A stretch of DNA of 64,000 bases from Congregibacter brevis (GCF_045689245.1 NZ_CP136865.1:3286001-3350000); one strand, 5' to 3'. Shown: positions 48,056-57,351, counted from the stretch's first letter. Translations and numbers: made by a program. The notes: generated by a model not told the origin, from the letters alone.

Positions 48056-48195
48056 TTAGAGCCAAAGCTGGTGTACACAGCTGCCGACATGGAATGTAAC
48101 ACTAGAAATCAATTCAGCTTATCTGGACTGCCAATATGCGCGGCAGTGTTCGAACAGACCCCATGTCTGCCCACCGACCCGGCCACAGACGGAGC

Positions 48196-48795
48196 ATGTG
48201 TTACTGGGTCAATCGAGACAGGAGCAACGGCTATCGAAACGCCAGCTCCGGATTCACGCTAATCGAAGTCTTGTTGGTGCTCTCCATGCTCGCTATCTCG
48301 TTGAGCTTAACAGCGCCACCCTTTAAAGACCGTATAGAGGACCTCCGTAGCGCGAGTGCGATGCGTCATTTGGCGTCGCTTTTCGCTTTGGCTCGTCACG
48401 AAGCTCTGATAAGACAACGGCCAGTGATCGTATGCGCACTGACAGCAGAGCAGAAATGCCATAGAAACTGGACGGCTAACAGCAATATCGCGGTGTTTAT
48501 CGATCAAAACAATGATCGCAGACTAGACAACAGCGATCAGGTATTAAAGGAACTTCGTTGGCCACTTAAGGGAGGCGAAATTTCCTGGCGCGCATCCCTA
48601 GCTCGGAACTACCTGCAGTTTGAATCCAATGGGGGCACTTGGCAAAACGGAACTCTCTACTACTGCCCCAGCAGTCTAGACGCGAGAAAAGCCCGCGCAC
48701 TTGTTATCAGTCACAGTGGGCGAAACTATAAGACGGTCGACAGTAACGGGGATGGGATCCGCGAGGATCGGTCGGGTCGAAACCTGCGCTGCTAA
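48196..48795 (+). CDS. FimT/GspH-type minor pilin (second copy)
   Basis: A pseudopilin-like protein with the prepilin peptidase motif S-S-G-F-T-L-I-E, followed by a hydrophobic helix, then a GspH/FimT-type soluble domain (LFALARHEALIRQRPVIVC, VFIDQNNDRRLDNSDQ). It would be cleaved after Gly and assembled as a minor pilin or initiator. Start choice is unsure: the ATG at 48196 gives a 19-residue leader, while ATGs at 48136 and 48163 give longer ones; none has a good ribosome-binding site. It follows pilR by 140 bp and its stop overlaps that of the convergent gene at 48792. It is a second FimT-like gene besides that at 56627. Confidence 0.8.
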   Translation: MCYWVNRDRSNGYRNASSGFTLIEVLLVLSMLAISLSLTAPPFKDRIEDLRSASAMRHLASLFALARHEALIRQRPVIVCALTAEQKCHRNWTANSNIAVFIDQNNDRRLDNSDQVLKELRWPLKGGEISWRASLARNYLQFESNGGTWQNGTLYYCPSSLDARKARALVISHSGRNYKTVDSNGDGIREDRSGRNLRC

Positions 48796-49127
48796 TCGTC
48801 CTGTAAGTCGGACTCGCTGTACAGAAACTGTCCCTGCTCTGTCACGTAAACCTGCCATACTTCTCTGTAGAGTCGACCTGAAAGCCGGTAGACACGGACA
48901 TCCGCCTCCCAGTAACTTTCCGCCTCACTAAACACTACGCTTGGCGCGTTTCGCTTCGCCACAGCAACAACCGTCGTCGGCACATCCCCAATCGTATGGA
49001 ATTCCCGTTCCTCTCCTGACGGATAAGGACTAGCGGTTTCCTGCTGAGCAACTACCAACGCGGCCTGGGCTAGCGCAAAGCTCAGCGCGACAAACCGAAA
49101 ACATCGTATTAGTCGATTCTGAGTCAT
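48792..49127 (-). CDS. Hypothetical exported protein at the end of the pilin operon
   Basis: A 111-residue protein has a signal peptide (hydrophobic FVALSFALAQAALVVAQ) and a small soluble domain rich in beta-prone residues, ending acidic (SESDLQDD). No family was recognised with confidence; the layout faintly resembles PepSY-type folds. The ATG at 49127 has GGGAG eight bases upstream and starts 5 bp after the pilE stop, so it is likely the last gene of the fimT-pilE operon. It may be a pilus-associated periplasmic factor. Its 3' end overlaps the convergent FimT-like gene by 4 bp. Confidence 0.65.
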   Translation of the reverse strand: MTQNRLIRCFRFVALSFALAQAALVVAQQETASPYPSGEEREFHTIGDVPTTVVAVAKRNAPSVVFSEAESYWEADVRVYRLSGRLYREVWQVYVTEQGQFLYSESDLQDD

Positions 49128-49132
49128 TATGA

Positions 49133-49594
49133 TTACTCCCAAGTAAACTCTGTGGTTGCAAGCGCGTTATCGTTGTTGGCGTCCCACGCTCGACGGCCTA
49201 AAGAATCTAACTCTAAAAAGCCGTCCCCGGCCTGTCGGCCACCGGCGATGGGCGTAGCACGGATGGTAAAACCTGTATCATCGGCAGCCTGAATACTAAG
49301 GTTATACGCTGGGTCGTTGCCGTCGATAGGCGACTGACTTGGGTAGACAGTAGGATCAGGAGCCCCCGTGTCTGCGCCTCCCGCTGCGGAAGCTTCATAG
49401 CTATAGTTCTGCGTAAACCGCCGCTCCATAGCCTGTGCAAAGCCCAGGAGGGCAGCTTGCGCATCTGCCCGATTCGAACGCAGAATCTGGCGCTGATAAC
49501 TCGGCAATCCGATACCTACCAGAATTCCGAGAATCACGATAACGATCATCAACTCGATGAGCGTAAATCCAGATTGAGAACGCGGCTGCATCAT
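49133..49594 (-). CDS. pilE: Type IV minor pilin PilE
   Basis: A 153-residue prepilin with cleavage motif Q-S-G-F-T-L-I-E-L-M and the long hydrophobic helix of type IV pilins, then a Gly/Asp-rich globular domain with PilE-like GFTIRATP and WDANNDN stretches. PilE forms part of the minor-pilin tip complex with FimU, PilV, PilW, PilX and PilY1. The frame opens at 49600, but the ATG at 49594 has AGGAG eight bases upstream; the earlier one is only two bases away. It directly follows pilY1. The major pilin PilA would be elsewhere. Confidence 0.88.
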   Translation of the reverse strand: MMQPRSQSGFTLIELMIVIVILGILVGIGLPSYQRQILRSNRADAQAALLGFAQAMERRFTQNYSYEASAAGGADTGAPDPTVYPSQSPIDGNDPAYNLSIQAADDTGFTIRATPIAGGRQAGDGFLELDSLGRRAWDANNDNALATTEFTWE

Positions 49595-49596
49595 AA

Positions 49597-52500
49597 TCAT
49601 TGCTCCTTAACCCAATAGGTCTTTGAGGCGTCGTTACACCAATCATCTATAGGACCATCTTCTGCATTCAACTTGATCACAACATTGTTGCCATTAGGGC
49701 ACACTTCGCCTGGGTCATTAGGATCATCCGGATCATTGGGGTCATCCGGATCATTGGGGTCGGGTGTGTACGGTGGCGGAACGATAATAGTCGCCTGGTC
49801 AACGATACTCGGCGTGAGCAGTGGCCGTGGCTCGGTGCGAACAGCATCCTCAAGGCGCACAGAATAAGATCGGGACGTTCCTGCAGCAGGCCGACACCAC
49901 ACGCCAGAGTTACCCGGTGTGTAAGTGGTGAAGATGACCCGATCATTCGCGATAAGCGGCGAAGAAAGCACCTTCTCGCCACTTCGGGCAAATCCAAAAT
50001 ACCAGCCCTGAGCGTTGTACAAGAGCTCCTGCTCGGCTTCAAGTGCGCTGCCGGTCGCGGTTGCCAACGTATTAGAAGTAGCGTCATAGAGGTCGCTGCG
50101 GGTAACAGCGACATAGCTAGACGGCGCTGAAAACACCGCTTGCTGCCTTATCAGATACATCCTATTCGTCGCCAAAACTGACAACGGAGAGGGACGAGAC
50201 CCCGACCCAATGGCAACTGCGAGCTCTGGACCGTCGGGGCCACGTATAAGGGCGACACTTGGCGACGCAAAAAACCGTCGATTGTCTTCCTTGGTATTTG
50301 TCTCCGCGGCTACACCCAGATCAGCAATGACGCCTCCGGTCACCAGGTTAGCCAAACTTTGCCCGTTCTGAATATCAAAGCGCCAGAGCTGCCCCCCCGT
50401 ATCGGCGCCGAACCACATGTCAGCCAGACCGTCTTGGTTGATATCAACAACAGACATATCACTTGGGAACGAGTAATCCATTGCTGAGTAAGACTCCACC
50501 CAACTCTGGGCCCCGGTCTTACCGCCAGACCAGATTAAGTCACCGGTAACAGCGTCGACAATATACATACCTCTGCCGACCGAGTCGGGTGTGCGCAACT
50601 CTGCGCTATCCTGCGCCTCATCGTAACCCGCACTGAACAGCAGCACGTCCCGAGGGGCAGTGTCTCCATCGATGATAATCTGCGTTTTAATCGGCCTCGA
50701 CCAGCTCTGACCCAACTCACGAAAGTCGTTGCTGCCTGACGCCGTACCGCCGCTGATCTGCCACATAATTTCAGGATTAGCACGATCAGTAACATCCAAG
50801 GCGTAGTAGTTGCGACCGCCTCTTCGCATTCCAACGTAAATCCTCACGAAGTCGTCTGCATCGCTCGGATCAATTCCGTCACGACCATTGTCGTTAAACC
50901 AGGGCGAAACCGTACCGTCGATCCCGTAGGGGTGGGCAGTCGTGGCAAGGTTTTGCCGAAGGTCATTCTGCATTGGCAGTAAGGCCTCAGGAATGAAAGC
51001 AAAGCTTTCTATCCCGGTTGCGGCGTCAACAGCCTGAATCGCACCAGAGTTCGTGCCAAAAAACACCTCAACATCCGGCGACGCCTCGGTACCGCCGTAG
51101 GTGATTGCCACGGGACGAGAGTGAAGAGGATCACCGAAAACATAGCGATCATCCGTCGTGCCATTAGCATCGTTTTCATTATCGACATCGCGACCACGAA
51201 TCCATTCGATGTGCTCGGCAAGTTGCGTAGCACTAAATCCCGGAACCCCGAGCATAGCAGCCGTCAAGTTGGTGTTACTGGTGCTTATGGCGTTAACACT
51301 GCTCGCCAGGTTAGTACTTGTCGATCCGCTGTAGTGGGTGAATACGTTGCGATTCAGATAATCAGGGATATTCTCCGCCGCTCCACCCAGGTCCACCTTG
51401 TCGCCGTCTTCACTGGCACTCCAAAAGCTTCGAGAACTCTCCACGAAAAAGCCGGTTGCCGGATCAATCGCCGGAGCCGGCTTGGAGTCCACAATTTCGA
51501 TCCCCTCCTCACTCAAAGTATATTTCTTGAGATTTCCACGCCAGCGAGGCAGCTCGTCAGGACGGAAAACCGCAAAGTACACCTGCGCCAAATGACTCAA
51601 CTGATTAAATTGGTTCACCGCAGCTACCGGCGCAACGAAGGTCGAATCCGTCTTCAACACTTCTCCAAGGATATCCTTAATCGCCTGGACCAATGTGTCT
51701 GTATCGCTGGCCGTAGTCGATACACCACCGCCTGCTTCAGCAACATCGCTCAACCATTGACTGCTGAAGGAGAAACCGATGGTATGTGTCTTGATGATCT
51801 GCGGCCCGGGCAGATCATCGCCGGGGCGCATATCTGTCGTATACATGTAATTCGCCAACTCTTTAACACAGCGCTCTCCACTCACACTGCCAGCGGTCTT
51901 GCACGACCCATCACCATCGATAAAGTCATCGATCAAAGTGGCAGAGTGCGGCAAGTTAGCCTGTCCATCCGTCAATAAAATGATGTGGCTTTCCGCCTGA
52001 CAAAAGTCATCAATGGGGGTCTTGTACTGAGCAACACCGAGCGTATTGATTCTCTCCTCTCGGCAATCGTTGGAGTTGAGGTTAGCATCCGTACACCCGC
52101 TGGGTCGGTAAATACTGTAAGTGCCGTCAACCATTGACTCTGCAGCGGATACCCGCGCGTAGTTGTAGGGGCCTTCTTCCGCTCCTCTCGTGGCCCCCCA
52201 CTTTACCTTCTCACCAGTGTAATAAAGCGCCGCCTCATAAAGCGTATCCTGAATGGGCGTCCAACCGCTGTGATTCAAGCCACTCACAATCTCCTTCAGA
52301 ACGTCTCGCGTTCGCCGACGCTGGACTCCGGAACCGTCGTCGGTGAAAGTGACAACAAGCTCTGGCGCCTCACCAGGACTGCGGTCATTGGATTTCGCAC
52401 CCCGAATTCCATTGGTTGTTTCAAGCTGAAGCGCTAGGGCGCCGCCAAGAACCCAGCCGGTGCGACTGACAGCATCAGATATGATCGACGCAAGACCAGG

Positions 52501-54363
52501 CGTAGAAACCTCGTAAGAAGATCCGCTGGACCAGTCACTTGAGATATCCCAAGGCGTTGAGGAGCTCCAGAATCGGTCAGACACCGTACCGATGGTTCCA
52601 GTGAATGACTCGGGAGTCGGCGAGGTTTCTGCGCTTATCTCTATCGTCGCTGCACCTGACGAAGTATCCTGCGCCACCATCCTTAGGGTCGCGCTACTAA
52701 TCGGCGAAGACTTAGGTATATCTAGGTTTTCGAAGCGAAGCCCAACTAGATTCCCACTCTCGAGATTAAGTGTATTGCCGTTGAGCGACGCATTCGTAGA
52801 TGACTCTTCGACATCATCGGCCAAGCGGCTTACAGAACGTGTAATGGATCGCTGCAAGCAGGACGTGCCGTTGGGAATAGAGTCGTATTCATATTTGACG
52901 ACTAGCCTTGGGGACAGGGAACCGTCCCCCTCATTCGACCACACAGGCATCTGGCCTGTCCCGTCTATGAACAGCGTCAGTGCATTACTACCACACCAGT
53001 CTACGCCATCCGTTACTTCCTCAATGATTGCAGTCAGGTCGGGGGACTGAATCGTATCCCCCTGAGAAACAGCCACAGATCCGGTCCAATCGATAGAACT
53101 GCTCTTGTCTCTCACGGAAATGTCGCCGGCCGCGCTGGTAAACTGCGCGGAATCGCCGACCAGCTCGGTCTTGATGGTTAGATCGTAAGGCGAGGTAAAA
53201 TCGCGATAGGCGTTGAATTCAAGATAGGCCTCGGTGACGGTGACGCCCCTTGGGATTTCAAGGTTGTCAAAGCGCAACCCCGTTGTTCCAGCGCCGCTGA
53301 TAATGGGGCCTGTGGAGTATTCTACAAACAAACGCGCCTGGTAGGTTGAGGATGCGTTACGAGGATAAAAGGCTCGTACGCCTCCGCCGGTCGAGCCAGC
53401 AGGCGGGTCAATCAGAATCACAATGTCGCGCTCGCTACCGTCAATCCAAGAGGTCTGCTGAATAATCTCCTGAATCACCTCTTTGATGTCTGGAGTGTCG
53501 ATGCTCTCTCGGTCAGCGATAAGTGGAGTGATCTGCCAATCAACGTCTACAGAGTCACTAGTTCTGATCCGATCACGAACGTTGTAGTTCGACACGCCTT
53601 GGAAGTCACCTGAGTCAGCGAGCTCACCAGAAATCACTAAGTCGATATCGTTCCCGTTATCACGTGATGAGCTCTTGCCATACAAACGTACATAAGCATT
53701 GGTGATGGTTGCACCCGCCGGAATTGTCGCACCAGTGAAGCGAAGGCCAAGGCGGTTAGGAAAAGATGAATCTGGCGCCCCAATGTACAGCCAGGTGTCG
53801 GGACTCTGTTGATCACCAGGGTTCAGGCGCTCAGTTCGATCATCATCTTCCCCAGACGCGGGGGAGATTCGATCCTCAAAAATTTCCGTCCCTCCTAAGG
53901 AGACTTCTCCCAGTTGAAGAAACTCGCTATCGAGGACCATCAAGCCAGCATTGGTACCACCGACAAATTGTTGAGCGTCGTCATTACCAGATTCAATTGT
54001 GCCTACAACCGTTGTAATAACGCCGGACGGAACTTCCTCATCAATATTTGTCACCGGATACAGCACCGGACCACCTGGATTAGTGAAGCGCATCAAGCCC
54101 ACGTTGACGTTATTCAGTTCGTCCATGAGCGTGTAGAACGCGTCCTTCACGTTGTCGAGACGATCCTTGCCGTTATCAGGGACAACGCTTCCCCCCATCG
54201 ATCCTGAGGTATCGATGATAAAAAGAACATTTGTTCGCGCGTTAGCGCTGTCGACATCTCCAAAAAAGATTTCTGTGTCGTCTCCCCATACGGGCGAAGT
54301 ACACCAAAGCGTCGCTAAAAACGCTGCACCCGTTTTTTTCAGAATAGTATTGAGAGTGTTCAT
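49597..54363 (-). CDS. pilY1: Type IV pilus tip adhesin PilY1
   Basis: A 1588-residue secreted protein with an N-terminal signal (about residues 1-27), a von Willebrand A domain with MIDAS motif DTSGSMGG (51-58) and a C-terminal PilC-type beta-propeller. The propeller carries the calcium loop DINQDGLAD (1307-1315), needed for pilus extension and adhesion in Pseudomonas. The vWA fold is interrupted at about residues 120-675 by an insertion with three similar blocks (205-350, 362-494, 541-675). Each opens with G-L-R-F-x(N/G)-x-x-I-P and closes with an L-V-V/F-V-x-Y/F strand. The vWA core resumes with GWTPIQDTLYEAA and ILLTDGQANLPHS. A Pro/Asp/Asn repeat lies near the C-terminus. It lies between pilX and pilE in the operon. 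Confidence 0.93.
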   Translation of the reverse strand: MNTLNTILKKTGAAFLATLWCTSPVWGDDTEIFFGDVDSANARTNVLFIIDTSGSMGGSVVPDNGKDRLDNVKDAFYTLMDELNNVNVGLMRFTNPGGPVLYPVTNIDEEVPSGVITTVVGTIESGNDDAQQFVGGTNAGLMVLDSEFLQLGEVSLGGTEIFEDRISPASGEDDDRTERLNPGDQQSPDTWLYIGAPDSSFPNRLGLRFTGATIPAGATITNAYVRLYGKSSSRDNGNDIDLVISGELADSGDFQGVSNYNVRDRIRTSDSVDVDWQITPLIADRESIDTPDIKEVIQEIIQQTSWIDGSERDIVILIDPPAGSTGGGVRAFYPRNASSTYQARLFVEYSTGPIISGAGTTGLRFDNLEIPRGVTVTEAYLEFNAYRDFTSPYDLTIKTELVGDSAQFTSAAGDISVRDKSSSIDWTGSVAVSQGDTIQSPDLTAIIEEVTDGVDWCGSNALTLFIDGTGQMPVWSNEGDGSLSPRLVVKYEYDSIPNGTSCLQRSITRSVSRLADDVEESSTNASLNGNTLNLESGNLVGLRFENLDIPKSSPISSATLRMVAQDTSSGAATIEISAETSPTPESFTGTIGTVSDRFWSSSTPWDISSDWSSGSSYEVSTPGLASIISDAVSRTGWVLGGALALQLETTNGIRGAKSNDRSPGEAPELVVTFTDDGSGVQRRRTRDVLKEIVSGLNHSGWTPIQDTLYEAALYYTGEKVKWGATRGAEEGPYNYARVSAAESMVDGTYSIYRPSGCTDANLNSNDCREERINTLGVAQYKTPIDDFCQAESHIILLTDGQANLPHSATLIDDFIDGDGSCKTAGSVSGERCVKELANYMYTTDMRPGDDLPGPQIIKTHTIGFSFSSQWLSDVAEAGGGVSTTASDTDTLVQAIKDILGEVLKTDSTFVAPVAAVNQFNQLSHLAQVYFAVFRPDELPRWRGNLKKYTLSEEGIEIVDSKPAPAIDPATGFFVESSRSFWSASEDGDKVDLGGAAENIPDYLNRNVFTHYSGSTSTNLASSVNAISTSNTNLTAAMLGVPGFSATQLAEHIEWIRGRDVDNENDANGTTDDRYVFGDPLHSRPVAITYGGTEASPDVEVFFGTNSGAIQAVDAATGIESFAFIPEALLPMQNDLRQNLATTAHPYGIDGTVSPWFNDNGRDGIDPSDADDFVRIYVGMRRGGRNYYALDVTDRANPEIMWQISGGTASGSNDFRELGQSWSRPIKTQIIIDGDTAPRDVLLFSAGYDEAQDSAELRTPDSVGRGMYIVDAVTGDLIWSGGKTGAQSWVESYSAMDYSFPSDMSVVDINQDGLADMWFGADTGGQLWRFDIQNGQSLANLVTGGVIADLGVAAETNTKEDNRRFFASPSVALIRGPDGPELAVAIGSGSRPSPLSVLATNRMYLIRQQAVFSAPSSYVAVTRSDLYDATSNTLATATGSALEAEQELLYNAQGWYFGFARSGEKVLSSPLIANDRVIFTTYTPGNSGVWCRPAAGTSRSYSVRLEDAVRTEPRPLLTPSIVDQATIIVPPPYTPDPNDPDDPNDPDDPNDPGEVCPNGNNVVIKLNAEDGPIDDWCNDASKTYWVKEQ
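49713..49762 (-). repeat. 18-bp tandem repeats encoding an Asp-Pro-Asn tract in PilY1
   Basis: Nearly three copies of an 18-bp unit (GATCATTGGGGTCATCCG on the plus strand) encode DPNDPDDPNDPDDPNDP near the PilY1 C-terminus. Copy number may change by slippage in steps of six residues without shifting the frame. Confidence 0.85.
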
Positions 54364-54384
54364 GTTCTTTCTCCTACGCGCGCC

Positions 54385-54873
54385 CTAAAGCAACTTGGGT
54401 GCAAAACGTTTTATGCCTTGAATATGCTGACTGTTGAAGCGATCGTCGACACGCCCAGACTGCGCTCGAATTTCAAAGTGCAGACTTCTTAGTCCCGGAT
54501 TACCTATCACGAGGTCATTTCCGAGCGTCGCCACCTCGTCGACGTAACGAACCTCCGCTCTCCCTGCCAGTGCCGCGTCGTCAACAAACGTAAACGCGGT
54601 ACTCTCGGGCCATGCTGAATTGTTAAGCCCAGCGATAAAAGCGAGAACCAAGAGATTCTGATCATTTTTGGATTGATCGATAATCGATTCGGCCGCCTGA
54701 AAGCTCACTTCCTTACCCTGACGGGCGACAGCCATACGTGCTTCGAGCGAGCTTGTTTCCATCACCTGATAACCGACGATGGTGGTGAGCAACAGAAGCA
54801 TGAGAACAACCAATAGCACCACTCCGTCCTGACGCTGTCGGCGATACCGCTGCCCCTCTGTATTTACATTCAT
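54385..54873 (-). CDS. pilX: Type IV pilus assembly protein PilX
   Basis: A 162-residue membrane-anchored minor pilin. The N-terminus (RQDGVVLLVVLMLLLLTTIVGYQ) has the PilX form of the pilin helix, with G-V-V-L-L in place of F-T-L-I-E, and is followed by the SSLEARMAVARQGKEVSFQAAE stretch typical of PilX_N. It sits between pilW and pilY1, the standard order. PilX links the minor pilins with PilY1 at the tip. Confidence 0.9.
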   Translation of the reverse strand: MNVNTEGQRYRRQRQDGVVLLVVLMLLLLTTIVGYQVMETSSLEARMAVARQGKEVSFQAAESIIDQSKNDQNLLVLAFIAGLNNSAWPESTAFTFVDDAALAGRAEVRYVDEVATLGNDLVIGNPGLRSLHFEIRAQSGRVDDRFNSQHIQGIKRFAPKLL

Positions 54874-54876
54874 TTC

Positions 54877-56052
54877 CTAAAACTCCGGAGCGTTCCGTAA
54901 GGTTACATTTGTACTGAACACATCGCGCTGCACAGCACCAGACGCATGTAGGCCGCCCTGCCCCACTGCGGTGCCACCTATCCCGGGCACTTGTTCATCT
55001 ATGAGCACATACACCCGGGCGTCATCCCCGTCTCTAATAAGGTCAAAACCCTGCATAAGTAGAGCGACGCGAACGGATATGGCCCCCTCGTAGTTATTCC
55101 CGGTATTGAGTGTGGCGTCACTGGGGTCGACGTACCGAATGGAATCGCTGAGGCTCACGCGCTGACCAATCTTCACTTGCATGTGCTCGACGCCTTCAAT
55201 CATTTCCTGCGTGGTGCCGTTGACCTCACGATACAAAGCCCAAACATCAAAACCATTGCGATCGCGTCCGGTGTCCGCGACGTACCAGACGGCCTCCTCG
55301 TAAAGGAGTACCTGGGACTCGGCATCATAGGTGGTGTTGATCGACGTCGAAAAATTGCCCGTGTTATCGAACTCAAGCGTTGTCGCATTAGGCGGCGTAC
55401 CGGCCGTGCACGACTGAGCATTGGTAACCTCGAAAAGATGCGCAGTCAGATTACAACCAGTAATCACAACGCGACTTCCTTCCTCGATTGCACAGTCTGG
55501 ATTGTCATCAATAGGAACGTTGGTACTGGTGGGCAACACCAGCCCTGTGAGTAAGGGATCATTGGGATCATCTTCGTTCATCAGTTCTGTCATACGGATG
55601 CTGAGAACGTCGCTGCCATTGCGAGCCCCCCCCGCTGTTTCGGCAGCTTGTACCGTCGCAGACAAATCAGCTACGGGAGGGTTAGCAGCCCAAGTACCGG
55701 TTCCGTTCCGCTCGTACGCACGGATACCCTCGAGCGTAGCTGAAAACCCAGCAGAGTTAGGGTCCTCTATCATATTGATCACGAAAACATCGCCGGTGTT
55801 ACAGCCCAGATACTGAGCCTGATGCAGATCTTCGCGCATAAGGTCTAATGCAAAGCGACCATTTTCCTGAAGTCGTGCCAAGGAATTTTCAAGCCGCGCT
55901 GAGTCTTTGTTCGCAAGAAACACGGTAACCACACCAAGCACCAAAAACGCACCAATCAACAGCGCCACCATGAACTCAATCAGCGAAAGGCCGGTTTGAT
56001 GACGCGAAGCGCGGCCACCCAGCGACTCCTGTGTATGTTTTGCACTAGTCAT
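54877..56052 (-). CDS. pilW: Type IV pilus assembly protein PilW
   Basis: A 391-residue minor pilin with cleavage motif T-G-L-S-L-I-E-F-M and helix, then the family stretch LARLQENGRFALDLMREDLHQAQYLGC (about residues 80-106). The large C-terminal part is beta-rich with a tail reading RDVFSTNVTLRN, as in PilW. It begins four bases before the pilV stop (ATGA overlap) and pilX follows after 3 bp. It is part of the tip complex. Confidence 0.9.
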   Translation of the reverse strand: MTSAKHTQESLGGRASRHQTGLSLIEFMVALLIGAFLVLGVVTVFLANKDSARLENSLARLQENGRFALDLMREDLHQAQYLGCNTGDVFVINMIEDPNSAGFSATLEGIRAYERNGTGTWAANPPVADLSATVQAAETAGGARNGSDVLSIRMTELMNEDDPNDPLLTGLVLPTSTNVPIDDNPDCAIEEGSRVVITGCNLTAHLFEVTNAQSCTAGTPPNATTLEFDNTGNFSTSINTTYDAESQVLLYEEAVWYVADTGRDRNGFDVWALYREVNGTTQEMIEGVEHMQVKIGQRVSLSDSIRYVDPSDATLNTGNNYEGAISVRVALLMQGFDLIRDGDDARVYVLIDEQVPGIGGTAVGQGGLHASGAVQRDVFSTNVTLRNAPEF

Positions 56053-56630
56053 GGTGTGAGCGCCGCTGTGAGGTTCACGACCTGTTGCACCCGCGATCGC
56101 GTATCGGATCCGTCTGTATTATCGGTGTCATCAAACTGACGCTCAGTCCAGTTCACCGTCACGGTGTATTGATTGCCAGTCGCCGTAATCACCGCGCGAC
56201 CGTTTGGAATGCTAGGACGAAAATTTCCCGCACCGACGCCCAGAACGTCAAAAAAGTGCACGTTCCACTCCCTAATATCCTGTTGTGCCGCTTCTTGGGG
56301 TGTACAGCCATCAGCATCGTCGCAGCTCTGGTCCGCCGGCACGGTACTGGTCCCAGCTCCGTCGTCAGGATAGACGCCGACATACGACGCGGCAGCAGTA
56401 GGATTGGCACGCATGGCATCAAGAATCTCAGCGCCGATATACACGGCCTGGGAACGAAAATAGGCGCCTTGATTCGCCTGGAGACTCAACATCTGCATCC
56501 CAACCACGCCGAGTAAGCCAACGAGAAGAATAAGTACACTCACCATTACTTCTATCAGCGTAAATCCGGCTTGCTGCCTGCTGCTATTCATTCGAGTCAC
56601 ATGCTGTCTGTGCTTGCTGTTTTTCATCAT
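56049..56630 (-). CDS. pilV: Type IV minor pilin PilV
   Basis: A 193-residue prepilin: Q-A-G-F-T-L-I-E-V-M-V-S-V-L-I-L, helix continuing LLGVVGMQMLSLQAN, then YRSQA-type FRSQAVYIGAEILDAMRANP, characteristic of PilV. The ATG at 56630 overlaps the preceding gene stop by 4 bp and has GGTGA seven bases upstream; the frame opens at a TTG at 56636. It occupies the usual second position of the operon. Confidence 0.9.
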   Translation of the reverse strand: MMKNSKHRQHVTRMNSSRQQAGFTLIEVMVSVLILLVGLLGVVGMQMLSLQANQGAYFRSQAVYIGAEILDAMRANPTAAASYVGVYPDDGAGTSTVPADQSCDDADGCTPQEAAQQDIREWNVHFFDVLGVGAGNFRPSIPNGRAVITATGNQYTVTVNWTERQFDDTDNTDGSDTRSRVQQVVNLTAALTP

Positions 56631-57307
56631 GGGCAAGTCACCGCTGTTACAGTGTCGTCTTCCACAACCCCGTTACCGTCGGTATCGACAGCACGGCGCG
56701 CCTGTCCAGAGACCTCCACGACTAACGCCCGCGCCTCATTGACGCCCCGTTCGTCACAAACAGTGACGGTTCCACTAATGTTCTGTAGGACACGACCCGA
56801 GTCCGTGAAAACAATAGCAGCCGTAGATGGAAAATTAACCGTTCTAACGGTGACTCCCTGAGGAGCTGGCTCGCCGATGCGCAGAAGCTCTTCGCCGCCG
56901 TTCAAAGTCCCATCCGACGCGGCTCCACCGCCGCCTTCATTGTTATCAACAAAAATCAGCCAGCCGGTTTCCCAGTTGCTTCCCGAACACGAAGAAGTAT
57001 CGATTGTTGGGCAAATAGACACAGGTTGTGAACGGATCACGGCTTCCGCCCTCGCAAAACTGAGGGCGGTTGCCACCGTATTAACCGCAGATTGAAGACG
57101 ATTGCGCTGCAGGCTGCTCTGAAAGGAGGGGCCACCCACGCCCAGCAAGACAGCGATGAGTACCAACACCATCATTAACTCGATGAGCGTGAAGCCCGAC
57201 TGCCCCTTAGCGCAAACAAAAGTTGGACGCGCCAACGCTTCGGCGCGAGACAACTGGCTGCCTGAAAAGGCAAGCGGTAAAGCGTAGCTGTAGGGGCACT
57301 TTTTCAT
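56627..57307 (-). CDS. fimU: FimT/FimU-type minor pilin, first gene of the tip operon
   Basis: A 226-residue GspH/FimT-family prepilin. Cleavage motif Q-S-G-F-T-L-I-E-L-M lies at about residue 38, giving a leader longer than usual. The soluble domain has NTVATALSFARAEAVIRSQPVSICP and a beta-strand region with paired cysteines. In Pseudomonas, FimU is the first gene of this minor-pilin operon and joins the tip to PilA. The ATG at 57307 lies immediately after AGAGGG, so a downstream start is possible. An AlgR-like site lies 45-54 bp upstream. Confidence 0.82.
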   Translation of the reverse strand: MKKCPYSYALPLAFSGSQLSRAEALARPTFVCAKGQSGFTLIELMMVLVLIAVLLGVGGPSFQSSLQRNRLQSAVNTVATALSFARAEAVIRSQPVSICPTIDTSSCSGSNWETGWLIFVDNNEGGGGAASDGTLNGGEELLRIGEPAPQGVTVRTVNFPSTAAIVFTDSGRVLQNISGTVTVCDERGVNEARALVVEVSGQARRAVDTDGNGVVEDDTVTAVTCP

Positions 57308-57351
57308 CCCTCTACCATAGGGGCAAAGGGTCGAGCGATCAGCAGGGTTCC

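Noticed and set aside
51121..51978. Long plus-strand open frame antisense to pilY1
   Set aside because: It is a codon-bias shadow of pilY1; protein sequence shows no family features.
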